Shown: positions 55,111 through 64,000 of the stretch, in pieces
How positions within the stretch are numbered: the stretch's first letter is position 1
Layout of the letters: each line of letters begins with the position of its first letter
NCBI RefSeq assembly: GCF_900290195.1
Contig: NZ_OLMF01000004.1
Coordinates: 1,167,501 to 1,231,500, forward strand
DNA from: Anaerococcus marasmi
GTDB lineage: Bacteria > Bacillota > Clostridia > Tissierellales > Peptoniphilaceae
Length of the DNA stretch: 64,000 bases
Direction: 5' to 3'
Position numbers and translations under genes: made by a program
Notes under the pieces: model-generated
Told to the model about the DNA's origin: nothing
Database searches by the model: none
Seen by the model: the letters and a program-made list of their open reading frames with translations, nothing else

Positions 55111-57159
55111 TTATTTTTCTAATACTTTTGCTGTTATTTCTTTTGGTACTTCTTCGTATCTTACAAATTCCATTGAGAATGAACCACGTGCTGATGTTTG
55201 ACTTCTTAGGTCAATTGCATAGGTTAGAACTTCAGCTAGTGGAGCTTCAGCAAGGATTACTTGACTTCCATCAGCTTGTGGCTCCATGCCGAGGATTCTT
55301 CCACGTCTCTTGTTCATATCTCCCATTACATCACCCATGTTAGCATCTGGAACATTGATTTCTAGTTTCATGACAGGTTCTAGTAAGATAGGATCTGCTT
55401 CTTCTATACCCTTTTTGAAGGCAATCTTAGCAGCAGTTTTGAAGGCTTGTTCATTTGAATCTACTGGGTGGTAGGATCCATCATACAAGGTAGCCTTTAT
55501 TCCAGTAACTTTATACCCACCTAGAGGACCTTCCGCTAAAGATTCTACTAATCCTTTTTCTACCGCTGGGAAGTAGTTCTTAGGAACTGCTCCACCGAAT
55601 ACTTCTTCGTCAAATACGAAGTCTTCATCAACAGGTTCAAATCTTATAAACACGTCTCCGTATTGGCCAGCACCACCGGATTGTTTCTTGTGTTTTCCTT
55701 GAACATCTGATTTGGACTTGATAGTTTCTCTATAAGGGATCTTGTATTCTACTACTTCTGTATTTACTGAATAGTTATCTTTTAGTTTATCCATCAACAC
55801 TTCTAGTTGAACATTACCAAGTCCTGATAGGATAGATTGGCTTGTCTCTTGATTTCTTTCTTCCTTGAAGGTTGGATCTTCTTCGGCAAGTTTTTGTAAG
55901 GCTTCTGAAATCTTATCCTCGTCATTTTTACTTAGGGCCTTGATAGCGAAGAATAAAACTGCTTGTGGGTATTTGATTCTCTTATATTCTATTTTGTTTT
56001 CCTTTGTAGCTAAACTATCTCCAGTTGATGCAGAATCCACCTTAGAGAAGGCTCCTATATCTCCTGCCACTAGCTTATCTACCTTAATTTGTTCCTTACC
56101 TCTAAGGACAAAGAGATTTGCTACTTTCTCTTCCACATCCTTACTTACATTATATATCTTATCATCTTTATTTATAGCTCCTGATAGGACCTTAAAGATA
56201 GAAATCTTACCTACAAATGGGTCTGCTATTGTCTTAAATACCACAGCAGAGAAAGGTGCATCTCCCTTTGGCTCGAAAGCTTCATAGCCTTCTTTTACCC
56301 TATAGCCTATGTTTGCTGCTTCATCATCAATTGCTGGCATATATTTTACTATGCAATCAAGAAGAGAGCTTAGGCCGATTTGTTTTTCGCTAGAGCCTGC
56401 TATTAGAGGAACTACATCTCCTTCTAGTATTGCTTTGGATAGACCCTTCATGAATTCTTCTTCTGAAAATTCTTCTCCCTCAAAGAATTTCTCCATGAGG
56501 CTATCGTCTGATTCTGCAACAGCTTCTATAACTTGGTTGTAGACTTCTTCAACCTCTGCCATTCTTATTTCAGGAATTTCTACTTCCTTTTTCTCGTCAT
56601 TTTCATAAGTGTAGGCTTTTTTCTCGATTACATCGATAATTCCTTCGAAGTCTTCTCCTTCACCTAGAATTAAGGTTAGAGGGATAATCTTCTTGCCAAA
56701 TTCTATATGAAGATCTGAAACTACCTTGTTGAAGTTAGCATTTTCTTTATCTAGTTTATTTACGAAAATTATAGAAGGTAGGTTGATCTCTTGGGTGTAT
56801 TTCCAGTATTTTTCTGTTCCTACTTCTATACCATTTTCTCCATCTATAACAAAAAGTGCAGATTCCGCTGCTCTTAGAGCCTGCAAAACTTCACCTTCAA
56901 AATCAAAAAATCCAGGAGAATCTATAAAATTAATCTTAAAATCATCATATTCGATTGGAATAATTGAAGTTTGGAGGGAAATATTTCTTTTTTTCTCTTG
57001 TGTTTCATAGTCCGAAACAGTTGTCCCTTCTTCAACCTTTCCCTTTTTATCGATCACACCAGTTTTAAATAATAGTGATTCTGTCAAAGAGGTCTTACCT
57101 GCTTTGGAATGACCGACTAAGGCTAAATTTCTGATTTTTGATGTGTCATAATTTTTCAT
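55111..57159 (-). CDS. EF-G-like translational GTPase (EF-G2 type)
   Basis: A 682-residue, five-domain EF-G-like protein. G1 GHSKAGKT (16-23), G3 DSPGFFDF (80-87), G4 VNKLD, and domain IV with QSGGAGQYGDVFIRFEP. In true EF-G the G3 motif is DTPGHVDF, and the His drives GTP hydrolysis on the ribosome; here it is Phe84. Switch I reads RNISLQTS instead of RGITI. It therefore belongs to the EF-G-like (fusA2-type) group with slow or no ribosome-stimulated hydrolysis, of unclear role. Monocistronic, RBS AAAGGAG. Confidence 0.9.
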   Translation of the reverse strand: MKNYDTSKIRNLALVGHSKAGKTSLTESLLFKTGVIDKKGKVEEGTTVSDYETQEKKRNISLQTSIIPIEYDDFKINFIDSPGFFDFEGEVLQALRAAESALFVIDGENGIEVGTEKYWKYTQEINLPSIIFVNKLDKENANFNKVVSDLHIEFGKKIIPLTLILGEGEDFEGIIDVIEKKAYTYENDEKKEVEIPEIRMAEVEEVYNQVIEAVAESDDSLMEKFFEGEEFSEEEFMKGLSKAILEGDVVPLIAGSSEKQIGLSSLLDCIVKYMPAIDDEAANIGYRVKEGYEAFEPKGDAPFSAVVFKTIADPFVGKISIFKVLSGAINKDDKIYNVSKDVEEKVANLFVLRGKEQIKVDKLVAGDIGAFSKVDSASTGDSLATKENKIEYKRIKYPQAVLFFAIKALSKNDEDKISEALQKLAEEDPTFKEERNQETSQSILSGLGNVQLEVLMDKLKDNYSVNTEVVEYKIPYRETIKSKSDVQGKHKKQSGGAGQYGDVFIRFEPVDEDFVFDEEVFGGAVPKNYFPAVEKGLVESLAEGPLGGYKVTGIKATLYDGSYHPVDSNEQAFKTAAKIAFKKGIEEADPILLEPVMKLEINVPDANMGDVMGDMNKRRGRILGMEPQADGSQVILAEAPLAEVLTYAIDLRSQTSARGSFSMEFVRYEEVPKEITAKVLEK

Positions 57160-57290
57160 ATTTACTCCTTTGTGAAAACATTTATTCTCTTGTATAATAA
57201 AATGTTCTTTTTTAAATTTATACTATAATTATATAACAAAACGAAAAATTTATCCACTAGTTAGAAAATGTTTTCACAAAGTCGACAGAA

Positions 57291-57311
57291 AAGGCCCCAA
57301 ATTAGGGGCTT
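57291..57311 (-). terminator. Terminator of the man operon
   Basis: AAGCCCC and GGGGCCTT pair around TAATTT on the minus strand, followed by TTTC. It lies 8 nt past the DUF956 stop. Confidence 0.75.
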
Positions 57312-57318
57312 AATAATA

Positions 57319-57666
57319 TTATTTTCTTTTTAGATAATCTAGTACAGTCAAGGACTTCCTTAGTTTATCGTCTGCTATATATTTATTTATAGCTCTTAGG
57401 GTTTTCTTGTTATCTCTAGTAGAGAAAATAAAATCTCCATTGCTTTTGGTATGAATGGCAAATCTCGTGATTTTCTTCTTAAAGATAACAGCTGCAGTCA
57501 CAAGTCTAATTTCTTTCCAAGGTATTTGGATAAAATCGGCCTTGTTCCTATCATTGTAATATTCAAAAGCCCTATCACCAACCATGACCTTACCTTGAGA
57601 AGTAAGGCCATTTAGGTTAGTGGCAGGGATAGTTAAATCGACTTTGGTGTTTTGCGATTGAACCAT
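57319..57666 (-). CDS. manO: DUF956 family protein of the mannose PTS operon
   Basis: A 115-residue protein typical of ManO/DUF956 (KVMVGDRAFEYYND, FIQIPWKEIRLVTAAV, RFAIHTKSNGDFIFSTRDNK). It has a GRAM/PH-like beta-rich fold. It regularly follows manLMN in Firmicutes and is thought to modulate operon expression; its biochemistry is unknown. Its ATG overlaps the manN stop (TAATG) and it has only a weak ribosome binding site, so coupling is likely. Confidence 0.9.
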   Translation of the reverse strand: MVQSQNTKVDLTIPATNLNGLTSQGKVMVGDRAFEYYNDRNKADFIQIPWKEIRLVTAAVIFKKKITRFAIHTKSNGDFIFSTRDNKKTLRAINKYIADDKLRKSLTVLDYLKRK

Positions 57667-58604
57667 TACATAATTCCAAAGAATCTAGCGATGATTCCTA
57701 TTACGAATAGAGCAACTATTATAGCAATTGGAGATACATCTTTCTTTAGAAGTTTACAGATTCCTAGAGTTAGTAAAAGTGGTACAAGACCTGGAATTAA
57801 GCTATCCAAGTTATCTTGTAGGGTTGTTACCTTTACAGGATCTAGGGCTGTAGCACCTATGTTATGGTATTGAGTTAGGGCTTCTTTGATTCCTTCAGCT
57901 CCAGCTGGAAGAGATGCCCAATCGATATATGAACCTGGTTGTTGGGTAATTTCTGATACATTTACTGTGAAGTTGATTGATACCCATCTTTGTACTAGGG
58001 CTCCTACTATAAACATACCGAGGATTGATGCCATTAGGGTAACTCTACCTAGAAGTCCTCCGGAAAGGTCTTTTGTTATTTCGTTACCTGCCCTATATCC
58101 CATCTCTTGAGTTTTCCACTCAAATATATATCTTATTAGATTCCAAAATACAAAAAATATTATTGGACCTAGTGGGTTTCCTGAAAGAGCTAGGGATGCT
58201 CCAAGAGCTCCTAGGATTGGTCTTAGGGTAAACCAGAATACTGGATCTCCTACACCTGCAAGTGGTCCCATCATACCAACCTTAACACCGTTGATTGCAG
58301 CATCATCAATTGGAGTTCCATTTGCTCTTTCCTCTTCCATAGCAAGTGTTACTCCCATTACTGGGCTTGATACGTATGGGTGGGTGTTGTAGAACTCAAG
58401 GTGTCTTTTTAGCGCTAGTTTTTGATCTTCTTTGTCCTTATATAAAGCCTTGATAGCTGGAATCATTGAGAAGGCCCAACCACCATTTTGCATTCTCTCG
58501 TAGTTCCATGTTCCTTGGAGGAATTGGTGACGGTTGCATACCTTTCTACGAACAGATTGATTTAGGACAATTCTTTCTTCATTATTGTTTATATTTTCAG
58601 TCAT
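57666..58604 (-). CDS. manN: PTS mannose-family EIID component
   Basis: A 312-residue EIID. RRKVCNRHQFLQGTWNYERMQNGGWAFSMIP near the start and MGPLAGVGDPVFWFTLRPIL (about 120-139) are family signatures. One C-terminal membrane helix follows. With EIIC it forms the membrane channel of the mannose/glucose permease, also a docking site for class IIa bacteriocins in other species. RBS AAAAGGAG. Confidence 0.95.
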   Translation of the reverse strand: MTENINNNEERIVLNQSVRRKVCNRHQFLQGTWNYERMQNGGWAFSMIPAIKALYKDKEDQKLALKRHLEFYNTHPYVSSPVMGVTLAMEEERANGTPIDDAAINGVKVGMMGPLAGVGDPVFWFTLRPILGALGASLALSGNPLGPIIFFVFWNLIRYIFEWKTQEMGYRAGNEITKDLSGGLLGRVTLMASILGMFIVGALVQRWVSINFTVNVSEITQQPGSYIDWASLPAGAEGIKEALTQYHNIGATALDPVKVTTLQDNLDSLIPGLVPLLLTLGICKLLKKDVSPIAIIVALFVIGIIARFFGIM

Positions 58605-58616
58605 AATTGCTCCTTT

Positions 58617-59432
58617 TTAATAATCGTTTATGATATCGCCTAGAGGATCGCCTGATCCTTGTCCTCCACCTTGGTTACTTGTTGCAAGATTTTTAAGAGT
58701 CATATATACAATCGCAAGTACAACACCTATTACACCAAGACCGATTAGGGTGATTTGATCGATTGCAGCGAAGACAAAACCTAGGGCAAAGAATGGCCAA
58801 GTTTCCTTTGTACTCATCATGTTGATAACCATGGCATAACCTACAGCTGCTACCATTCCACCACCAACTGCCATTCCTCCTGTTAGCCAGTCTGGCATAG
58901 AATTTAGGGCATCAGTTACTACCTTTGGTGGGATAAAGCAAAGCACAAGGGCTGGTATTGCAATTCTAAGTCCTTGCATACATACACCCATCCAGGAAAT
59001 AACTTCAATCTTTCTAAAGTCAGCGTTTTCTGCTGCTGCATCCATTCCGTGAACCATTGGTATAGCAAGAGTTCTTGCTATCATTGTAAGGAATAGTCCT
59101 GCTACAGAAAGTGGGATTGCAAGCGTAATAGAAGTATTAATCGCACTAGTTACATTCTCGCTTCCGCCTTCTAGGGCAAGGACCATTATAATAGCACTGG
59201 CTACTGATGCGAGCGCTGCATCTGGAGCAACTGCCGCACCTACATTTGCCCAACCGAGGGCTATTAGTTGTAAAGAACCGCCCAGGATAACGCCTTCTTT
59301 TAGGTGACCTGTTACAAGACCTATTAGGGTACAAGCAACAAGTGGTTGGTGAAATTGGAATTGGTCTAAGATTCCTTCACATCCTGCAAGAAAAGCTACT
59401 AGGACGATCAAAATAACATTAAGTATATTCAT
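58617..59432 (-). CDS. manM: PTS mannose-family EIIC component
   Basis: A 271-residue, multi-helix EIIC. LVAFLAGCEGILDQFQFHQPLVACTLIGLVTG begins the protein, and the segment GGSLQLIALGWANVGAAVAPD is characteristic of the family. It binds and translocates the sugar. Its C-terminus is Gly-rich (GGGQGSGD). RBS TTAGGAGA; 11-nt gap to manL. Confidence 0.95.
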   Translation of the reverse strand: MNILNVILIVLVAFLAGCEGILDQFQFHQPLVACTLIGLVTGHLKEGVILGGSLQLIALGWANVGAAVAPDAALASVASAIIMVLALEGGSENVTSAINTSITLAIPLSVAGLFLTMIARTLAIPMVHGMDAAAENADFRKIEVISWMGVCMQGLRIAIPALVLCFIPPKVVTDALNSMPDWLTGGMAVGGGMVAAVGYAMVINMMSTKETWPFFALGFVFAAIDQITLIGLGVIGVVLAIVYMTLKNLATSNQGGGQGSGDPLGDIINDY

Positions 59433-59443
59433 AATTTCTCCTA

Positions 59444-60433
59444 TTAATTAATATTTAATTCTCTTTTAGCTTTTTTCATCAAGTTGTCGAAATTTTCGTT
59501 CTTGTCTGCTGGAACTTTTCTGACATCAATTTTTATTCCATGTTCTAGGATTTTATCAAAACATTTTACATCATCAGCATTCATAGAAACAGCGTTTGTA
59601 AGGTTGATATCTCCTTGTTTGTAAGCCATTGATCCTAGATTAACCTTATCTAGCTTTCCGCCTAGTTCTAGAAATTCTAGGACATCTTGTGGTTTTTCAA
59701 ACAATAATAAAGCACGAGTTGCTCCAAAACGTGGATCATCCATAATCTCCTTCATCTTCCAAATAGGAATTACGTGAGCCCTAACTCCTGGAGGAGCTGC
59801 TTCCATTACCATGCTTTTTCTTAGTTCATCTTTACTTACGCTATCACTTACTACTATGATTCTGTCAGGTTTTATTGACTTTGTCCAGCTTGTAGCGACT
59901 TGTCCGTGGAGAAGTCTTGTGTCAATTCTTGCAAGACCAATATCGATCTTACCATCTCCAAGAACTGTTCCTTCTGGGATAGACCCCTTAGGGATATTAT
60001 CTTCCTTGACTTCTGTTTCCGCTTCTTCTACTGGATTAAGCTCTTCCGGCTTAATTTTAACTCCTTCTTTGGCTGATCCTACTATAGCCTTTGCTATATC
60101 GTGAGATTTCTCTGCAGTAAATCTCTCGCTTAAAGCTTCTATGACCATAGGAAGATTCATACCAGCAACGATTGCCCATTTATCTTCATTTCCCTCAAAT
60201 AAATTTGAGCTTTGGTTAAATGGTGTACCGCCCCAAAGGTCAACCAAGAAAAGAATCTCTTCAGTATCTAACATTTCAATGGCTTTTTCGAGATTTGCTC
60301 TGAAATCATCGGGTCCCATTGAAGGTAGTAGGCATACTGATTCGAATTTTTCTTGCTCGCCAAAGATCATTTGAGCAGATTCTTTGATACCATCGGCAAA
60401 ACCGCCGTGGCTTGCGAGTATTATTCCTACCAT
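59444..60433 (-). CDS. manL: PTS mannose-family EIIAB component
   Basis: A 329-residue fusion. The EIIA domain (1-135) has phospho-His9 in LASHGGFA. A charged linker (about 140-165) joins it to the EIIB domain (about 168-329), with phospho-His near residue 180 in DTRLLHGQVATSW. Phosphate passes HPr to EIIA to EIIB to sugar. It is the first gene of manLMN-manO, with TATAAT about 45 bp before the start; no sigma-54 type -12/-24 site is visible. RBS AAAGGAG. Confidence 0.95.
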   Translation of the reverse strand: MVGIILASHGGFADGIKESAQMIFGEQEKFESVCLLPSMGPDDFRANLEKAIEMLDTEEILFLVDLWGGTPFNQSSNLFEGNEDKWAIVAGMNLPMVIEALSERFTAEKSHDIAKAIVGSAKEGVKIKPEELNPVEEAETEVKEDNIPKGSIPEGTVLGDGKIDIGLARIDTRLLHGQVATSWTKSIKPDRIIVVSDSVSKDELRKSMVMEAAPPGVRAHVIPIWKMKEIMDDPRFGATRALLLFEKPQDVLEFLELGGKLDKVNLGSMAYKQGDINLTNAVSMNADDVKCFDKILEHGIKIDVRKVPADKNENFDNLMKKAKRELNIN

Positions 60434-60508
60434 ACGAACTCCTTTCTTTCTAATAATACATTCGTACTATATATATTATAACACTTTGCCTTAGATTCTA
60501 TAAATCAT

Positions 60509-61489
60509 TTAATCATTTGGGAAATCTATAGCAGAAAACTTCCTAGCTTCTGTGAGAATCCATGAAGTATCAAGACTTATATGAGAAAGCTTCCTTGCTT
60601 TTTCCATATCCCTTTGGCTAATAATTTCTAGAAATTCTCTAAACTCATAGACCATCCTATGACAAGGCTTATTTAAGTTTACTTCTCTAAAAACATTTTT
60701 TCCAGATTCCTTAATCCTAAAGGATGAAAATGAATTGATAGCGTCCGTTATTTCTATACTTCCCCTATCTGTTTGAATAGTATTAACTAAACTTGCATCT
60801 GAATCCTTGCTACCTATAGCAACAGCCTTAAAGTCCCCATAGTCTAGGTAAAGAATGCCTGATGTATCGATTCCCTTTTCCATATTAGGAAAATACTCGA
60901 CAGCCTTTGGCCTTCCAAAAAGCATAGAAAGGTAATCTACATTATAGAAATTGATATCCATAAGAGCCCCACCATTCATCGACCTATCAAAAACTGGAGC
61001 GATCTCCCCTTCTTTGAACTTATCGTATCTAGAAGAATATTGTGAATAGTTAAATGATACGATTTTTATATCTCCTAACTTCTTGAGCTCATCTCTTACG
61101 GCTAGGGCATTAGGAATGAATCTATGACTTGCTGCCTCAAGAACTATTAGCCCCTTGGCAAAGGCCCTCTCAAAGATATCCTCACTCTCCCTTAAGTTTC
61201 CACAAAAAGGCTTCTCACATATAATATCCTTACCAAATTCGATAGCCTTATCCATAACTTCATAGTGGAGCTTGTTTGGGAGGGCTACATATACTGTGTG
61301 TATATCAGGGTCAGCTAAAAGATCATCTATGCCTATATAGTATTTTCCTATATTAAATTCCTCTACTAAATCTTCTAAATTTCGCTCATTGCGGCCTGCT
61401 ATGGCCACTATATCTATATTTTCTACTTGTTCTAAAACTGGCAGCACTTCTTTTACAATCTTACCAGAACCTATTATTCCTAATTTCAT
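60509..61489 (-). CDS. Gfo/Idh/MocA-family oxidoreductase
   Basis: A 326-residue protein. The N-terminal Rossmann fold has GIIGSGKI (4-11) as the dinucleotide loop. ICEKPFCGN (about 93-101) holds the catalytic Lys of the EKP motif. A C-terminal alpha/beta domain includes NGGALMDINFYNVDYL, with the conserved acidic and aromatic residues of the substrate pocket. It is probably an NAD(P)-dependent sugar or inositol dehydrogenase; substrate unknown. It overlaps the preceding membrane protein gene (TAATG). Confidence 0.9.
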   Translation of the reverse strand: MKLGIIGSGKIVKEVLPVLEQVENIDIVAIAGRNERNLEDLVEEFNIGKYYIGIDDLLADPDIHTVYVALPNKLHYEVMDKAIEFGKDIICEKPFCGNLRESEDIFERAFAKGLIVLEAASHRFIPNALAVRDELKKLGDIKIVSFNYSQYSSRYDKFKEGEIAPVFDRSMNGGALMDINFYNVDYLSMLFGRPKAVEYFPNMEKGIDTSGILYLDYGDFKAVAIGSKDSDASLVNTIQTDRGSIEITDAINSFSSFRIKESGKNVFREVNLNKPCHRMVYEFREFLEIISQRDMEKARKLSHISLDTSWILTEARKFSAIDFPND

Positions 61490-62064
61490 TATCGCCTACT
61501 TTCTTGATTTATTTTTAATCTTGAATCTTTAAATTCTTTTCCCAATAGGGACCTTTTTTCCATAAGTTTTATAAAATATCTTGAAGATATAAGGCTTATT
61601 ATATAGATCAAAATAGAAACTCCCAGAGTTGGCCAAAAAGCTTGTTGGGTGAATTTTGAATCTGGCACAAAATTTATGACCACAAAATATGAAGTCCATA
61701 TTTGAAAGAAGCTATTTAAAGGCACTGTTAGGTAGATATCCCTATAGGACTTATAAGATCTTATAAGAATAAAGGTCAGGATATCCGCCAAAAATGCACT
61801 GGCCCAAATTGCCATTACTCCAAAAATTGTAAATTTAAGTAAGAAAAATCCAAATACAAAGGAAACTAGGGAGATAATTCCCATTCTCTTTGTTCTAAGG
61901 ATTAGGGCTGTAAAAATAAAGCTATAAGCTGGTGCCATGGCCAAAAGTCTTCCTCCTGGTATAGGCAGGGCCCTGCCTACAAAGTATAAAATAGTACCTA
62001 AAATGACCATCAAGGCTACGGATATGGCCATAAGGGTTAACTCTTTGGTTTTGATTTTTTTCAT
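61489..62064 (-). CDS. ECF-transporter S-component-like membrane protein
   Basis: A 191-residue protein with about five or six membrane helices. The N-terminal LTLMAISVALMVILG and the arrangement of short helices and loops (VGRALPIPGGRLLAMAPAYSFIFTAL) resemble S components that bind vitamins or other small substrates for energy-coupling factor transporters. No ECF ATPase lies nearby, so it would use a shared module. The identification is tentative. RBS AAGGAGGG. Confidence 0.65.
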   Translation of the reverse strand: MKKIKTKELTLMAISVALMVILGTILYFVGRALPIPGGRLLAMAPAYSFIFTALILRTKRMGIISLVSFVFGFFLLKFTIFGVMAIWASAFLADILTFILIRSYKSYRDIYLTVPLNSFFQIWTSYFVVINFVPDSKFTQQAFWPTLGVSILIYIISLISSRYFIKLMEKRSLLGKEFKDSRLKINQESRR

Positions 62065-62149
62065 CTTCCCTCCTTAATTAGTCTTTATAAGAACTTTACC
62101 CTATATCTATAATTTTTTATTGAAGTATAGTTAAAAAAACGGAGGAATT

Positions 62150-64000
62150 ATGACTTACAATTTATTAAAGAAAGAAGATTTTGAAAACTTAGGCCTAACA
62201 GTTTTTCTATATGAACATAAAAAGACCAAGGCCAATATTATATATGTAAAAACAGATGACGAAAACAAGACATTTGCCATAAGCTTTAAGACACCACCGA
62301 CAGACTCTAAGGGTAAGGCTCATATAATGGAGCACTCTGTCCTTAATGGCTCAAAAAAATATAGGACCAAGGACCCCTTTATGGATATGGCTTCATCTAG
62401 TCTCGAGACTTTCCTAAATGCCATGACCTATCCAGATAAGACCGTCTATCCTGTATCAAGCGAAAACGACAAGGACTTTTCTAACCTAGTCGATGTGTAC
62501 CTAGATGCAGTCTTTAATCCCCTAGCCATAGAGAAAAAGGAAATCCTAGACCAAGAAGGCTGGCACTATGAAATGGAAGATGGAAAAATCACTGGCATAT
62601 CTGGCGTTGTCTATAACGAGATGAAGGGAGCCCTATCTGATCCTGAAAGTCTAATCTATAACGATATAAATTCTCTTTTATATAAGGATAGTCCTTACGA
62701 GTATGAATCCGGAGGAAATCCAAGAGAAATCGGCGATTTGACCTATGATGAGTTTGTTGATTTTTATAAAAACCACTACCACCCATCCAACTGTCTAATT
62801 TATTTCTATGGAAATATGGACATAGACCCACTCCTTACCCGCTTGGACGAAGAATACCTAAGCAAGTATGACTTTAGAAAATTTGATAATGAGATAGAAG
62901 TTAAAGAGAATTACTATCCTGAAATAATCGAAGGCACTTATCCAGCAAGCAAAATCGAGGAGGACTCCGACTATCTTTCCTATGCTTTTCTCGCAAGTTC
63001 TGCCCTTGATAGCAAAGACTATCTAACCCTTTCTATCCTTGTAAATACCATCTTTAATATGGACTCATCAAAGATTAGAAATGAAATTAATGAGAAACTT
63101 GCTCCAGAGTACTTCTACGCAAGACCAGGCTACGGCAACAGGTCCTCTGTCCTAATCCAAGCCCAAAAGACTGACGGAAGTAAGATCGATGAATTTGTAG
63201 AAATAATAGAAAGGGGCCTAGAAGAAGCAAGCAAGAATCTTTCTATAGAAAGTCTTAAGTCTGCCTTTTCTATCTTTGATTTTGCCCAAAGAGAAAGCTT
63301 AAACGATACTAGTCGCGGACTTTCCTATATACTTATGACAAGTCTTGACGCAGATCCCTTCTCTGTATATAGGCTGGTCGATACCCTAGATGAGCTAAGA
63401 AGCCTAATCGGTACTGGTTATTACGAGGATTTCATTAAGAAATACTTCCTAAATAACAAGACCAAGCTCGTCCATATAGCAAGAGCCGACAAGGACTATA
63501 GGAAAAAGCAAGATGAGGAATTCAATGAAAAAATCGAAAAGTTAAACGAGGATATGACTCATGAAACTTTTAAGAAAATCGAAGATGACCTAAAAGCCCT
63601 CAAAGATTATCAAAATAGGGAAAACACACCCGAAGAAAAGGCTACAATACCAAGACTTAAGCTTCGCGATGTGCCTACGACTCTTACTAAAACCCCTAGA
63701 GAAGTCCATGAAGATAAGTTTAAATTCGTCTACCATGAACTTGAAACAAGTGGCCTAATCTATGCTAATCTTTACTTTAATATAGACCATCTAAGCTTAG
63801 ATGAAATGCAAAATCTCCAGCTAATCGGAGAGCTATTAGGATCAATTGATACCAAAAATATTTCCTACAAGGATATAGATGATGTAATCTGGCAATATCT
63901 AACAGGGCTAAACTTCACTATAGCAAGCATTAGGATAAATGACGACAAAATCGAAAATAGCTTTAAAGTAACTTTCAAGACTACTAGGGAAAATATCCAG
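62150..64000 (+). CDS. M16C insulinase-like metallopeptidase (PreP type), partial
   Basis: 617 codons are visible; the frame runs off the right edge (family length about 950-1000). Start at ATG 62150 behind GGAGGAATT. The inverted zinc motif HIMEH is at 58-62 in KAHIMEHSVLNGSKKY, and the distal Glu is in ISGVVYNEMKGALSD (about 150-160). SSSLETFLNAMTYPDKTVYP is a strong PreP/M16C signature. It is cytoplasmic and probably degrades short peptides; PreP-like enzymes enclose substrates between two halves. It is divergent from the ECF-S-like gene. Confidence 0.93.
   Translation, partial: MTYNLLKKEDFENLGLTVFLYEHKKTKANIIYVKTDDENKTFAISFKTPPTDSKGKAHIMEHSVLNGSKKYRTKDPFMDMASSSLETFLNAMTYPDKTVYPVSSENDKDFSNLVDVYLDAVFNPLAIEKKEILDQEGWHYEMEDGKITGISGVVYNEMKGALSDPESLIYNDINSLLYKDSPYEYESGGNPREIGDLTYDEFVDFYKNHYHPSNCLIYFYGNMDIDPLLTRLDEEYLSKYDFRKFDNEIEVKENYYPEIIEGTYPASKIEEDSDYLSYAFLASSALDSKDYLTLSILVNTIFNMDSSKIRNEINEKLAPEYFYARPGYGNRSSVLIQAQKTDGSKIDEFVEIIERGLEEASKNLSIESLKSAFSIFDFAQRESLNDTSRGLSYILMTSLDADPFSVYRLVDTLDELRSLIGTGYYEDFIKKYFLNNKTKLVHIARADKDYRKKQDEEFNEKIEKLNEDMTHETFKKIEDDLKALKDYQNRENTPEEKATIPRLKLRDVPTTLTKTPREVHEDKFKFVYHELETSGLIYANLYFNIDHLSLDEMQNLQLIGELLGSIDTKNISYKDIDDVIWQYLTGLNFTIASIRINDDKIENSFKVTFKTTRENIQ

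Noticed and set aside
60434-60508. Sigma-54 promoter upstream of manL (LevR-type control)
   Set aside because: No GG-N10-GC pattern at -24/-12; a TATAAT box is present instead.

Overview
The window looks like the chromosome of a low-GC, strictly anaerobic Gram-positive coccus, most likely Peptoniphilaceae (Anaerococcus or a close relative). The evidence is AT-rich DNA, strong GGAGG-type ribosome binding sites, the oxygen-intolerant Cys spacing of hydroxylamine reductase, a mannose-family PTS and a streptococcal-type msm sugar operon. Genus is inferred; no database search was possible. Starts were moved to the ATG or TTG with a good ribosome binding site wherever the longest frame ran into the upstream gene.

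Layout. 1-4674 (leftward): a truncated sugar-type ABC ATPase, then an exopolysaccharide cluster of two GT2 glycosyltransferases, a Wzz-like protein, a degenerate BY-kinase-like protein and an SH3 lipoprotein. 4811-5989: gltS, followed by a 195-bp palindrome. 6195-16632: a complete msm regulon (msmR, then divergent aga-msmE-msmF-msmG-gtfA-msmK-dexB), with a cre site inside the aga promoter. 16696-22200: a tightly overlapping operon (HAD phosphatase, YycJ-like, TtcA-like, uppP, tag), a small ModE-like regulator and malic enzyme. 22274-28266: a GntR-controlled ABC exporter, then a Y-family polymerase divergent from an XRE / ImmA-IrrE pair. 28399-34271: a lipoprotein, an M20 amidohydrolase, hcp, glucose-type EIIA and two tandem Cof-type HAD proteins. 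34272-39283: a very AT-rich acquired island with an unannotated 56-aa peptide, membrane proteins, an ABC ATPase, a frameshifted RRNPP-type regulator and an intact divergent one. 39315-42355: housekeeping genes, including an SPFH / ribbon-helix-helix pair and a YgbA-like protein.

42533-51110 is one long stable-RNA locus read leftwards: 16S - tRNA-Ala - 23S - 5S - 5S - 18 further tRNAs. Its 23S gene has an intervening sequence in helix 45. The spacers hold at least three families of palindromic elements. The copies differ in the stems but keep their base pairing, one element is nested in another, and several sit next to half tRNAs broken at the edges of the anticodon arm. I consider this the most novel feature of the window.

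51518-64000: DUF951, MscS, an SGNH hydrolase, an orphan eukaryote-type branching enzyme, an EF-G-like GTPase lacking the catalytic His, the manLMN-manO PTS operon, a Gfo/Idh oxidoreductase, an ECF-S-like membrane protein and a truncated M16C peptidase. Carbohydrate handling dominates: raffinose, melibiose and isomalto-oligosaccharides through Msm, hexoses through Man-PTS and EIIA, with CcpA-type repression predicted at the msm promoter.
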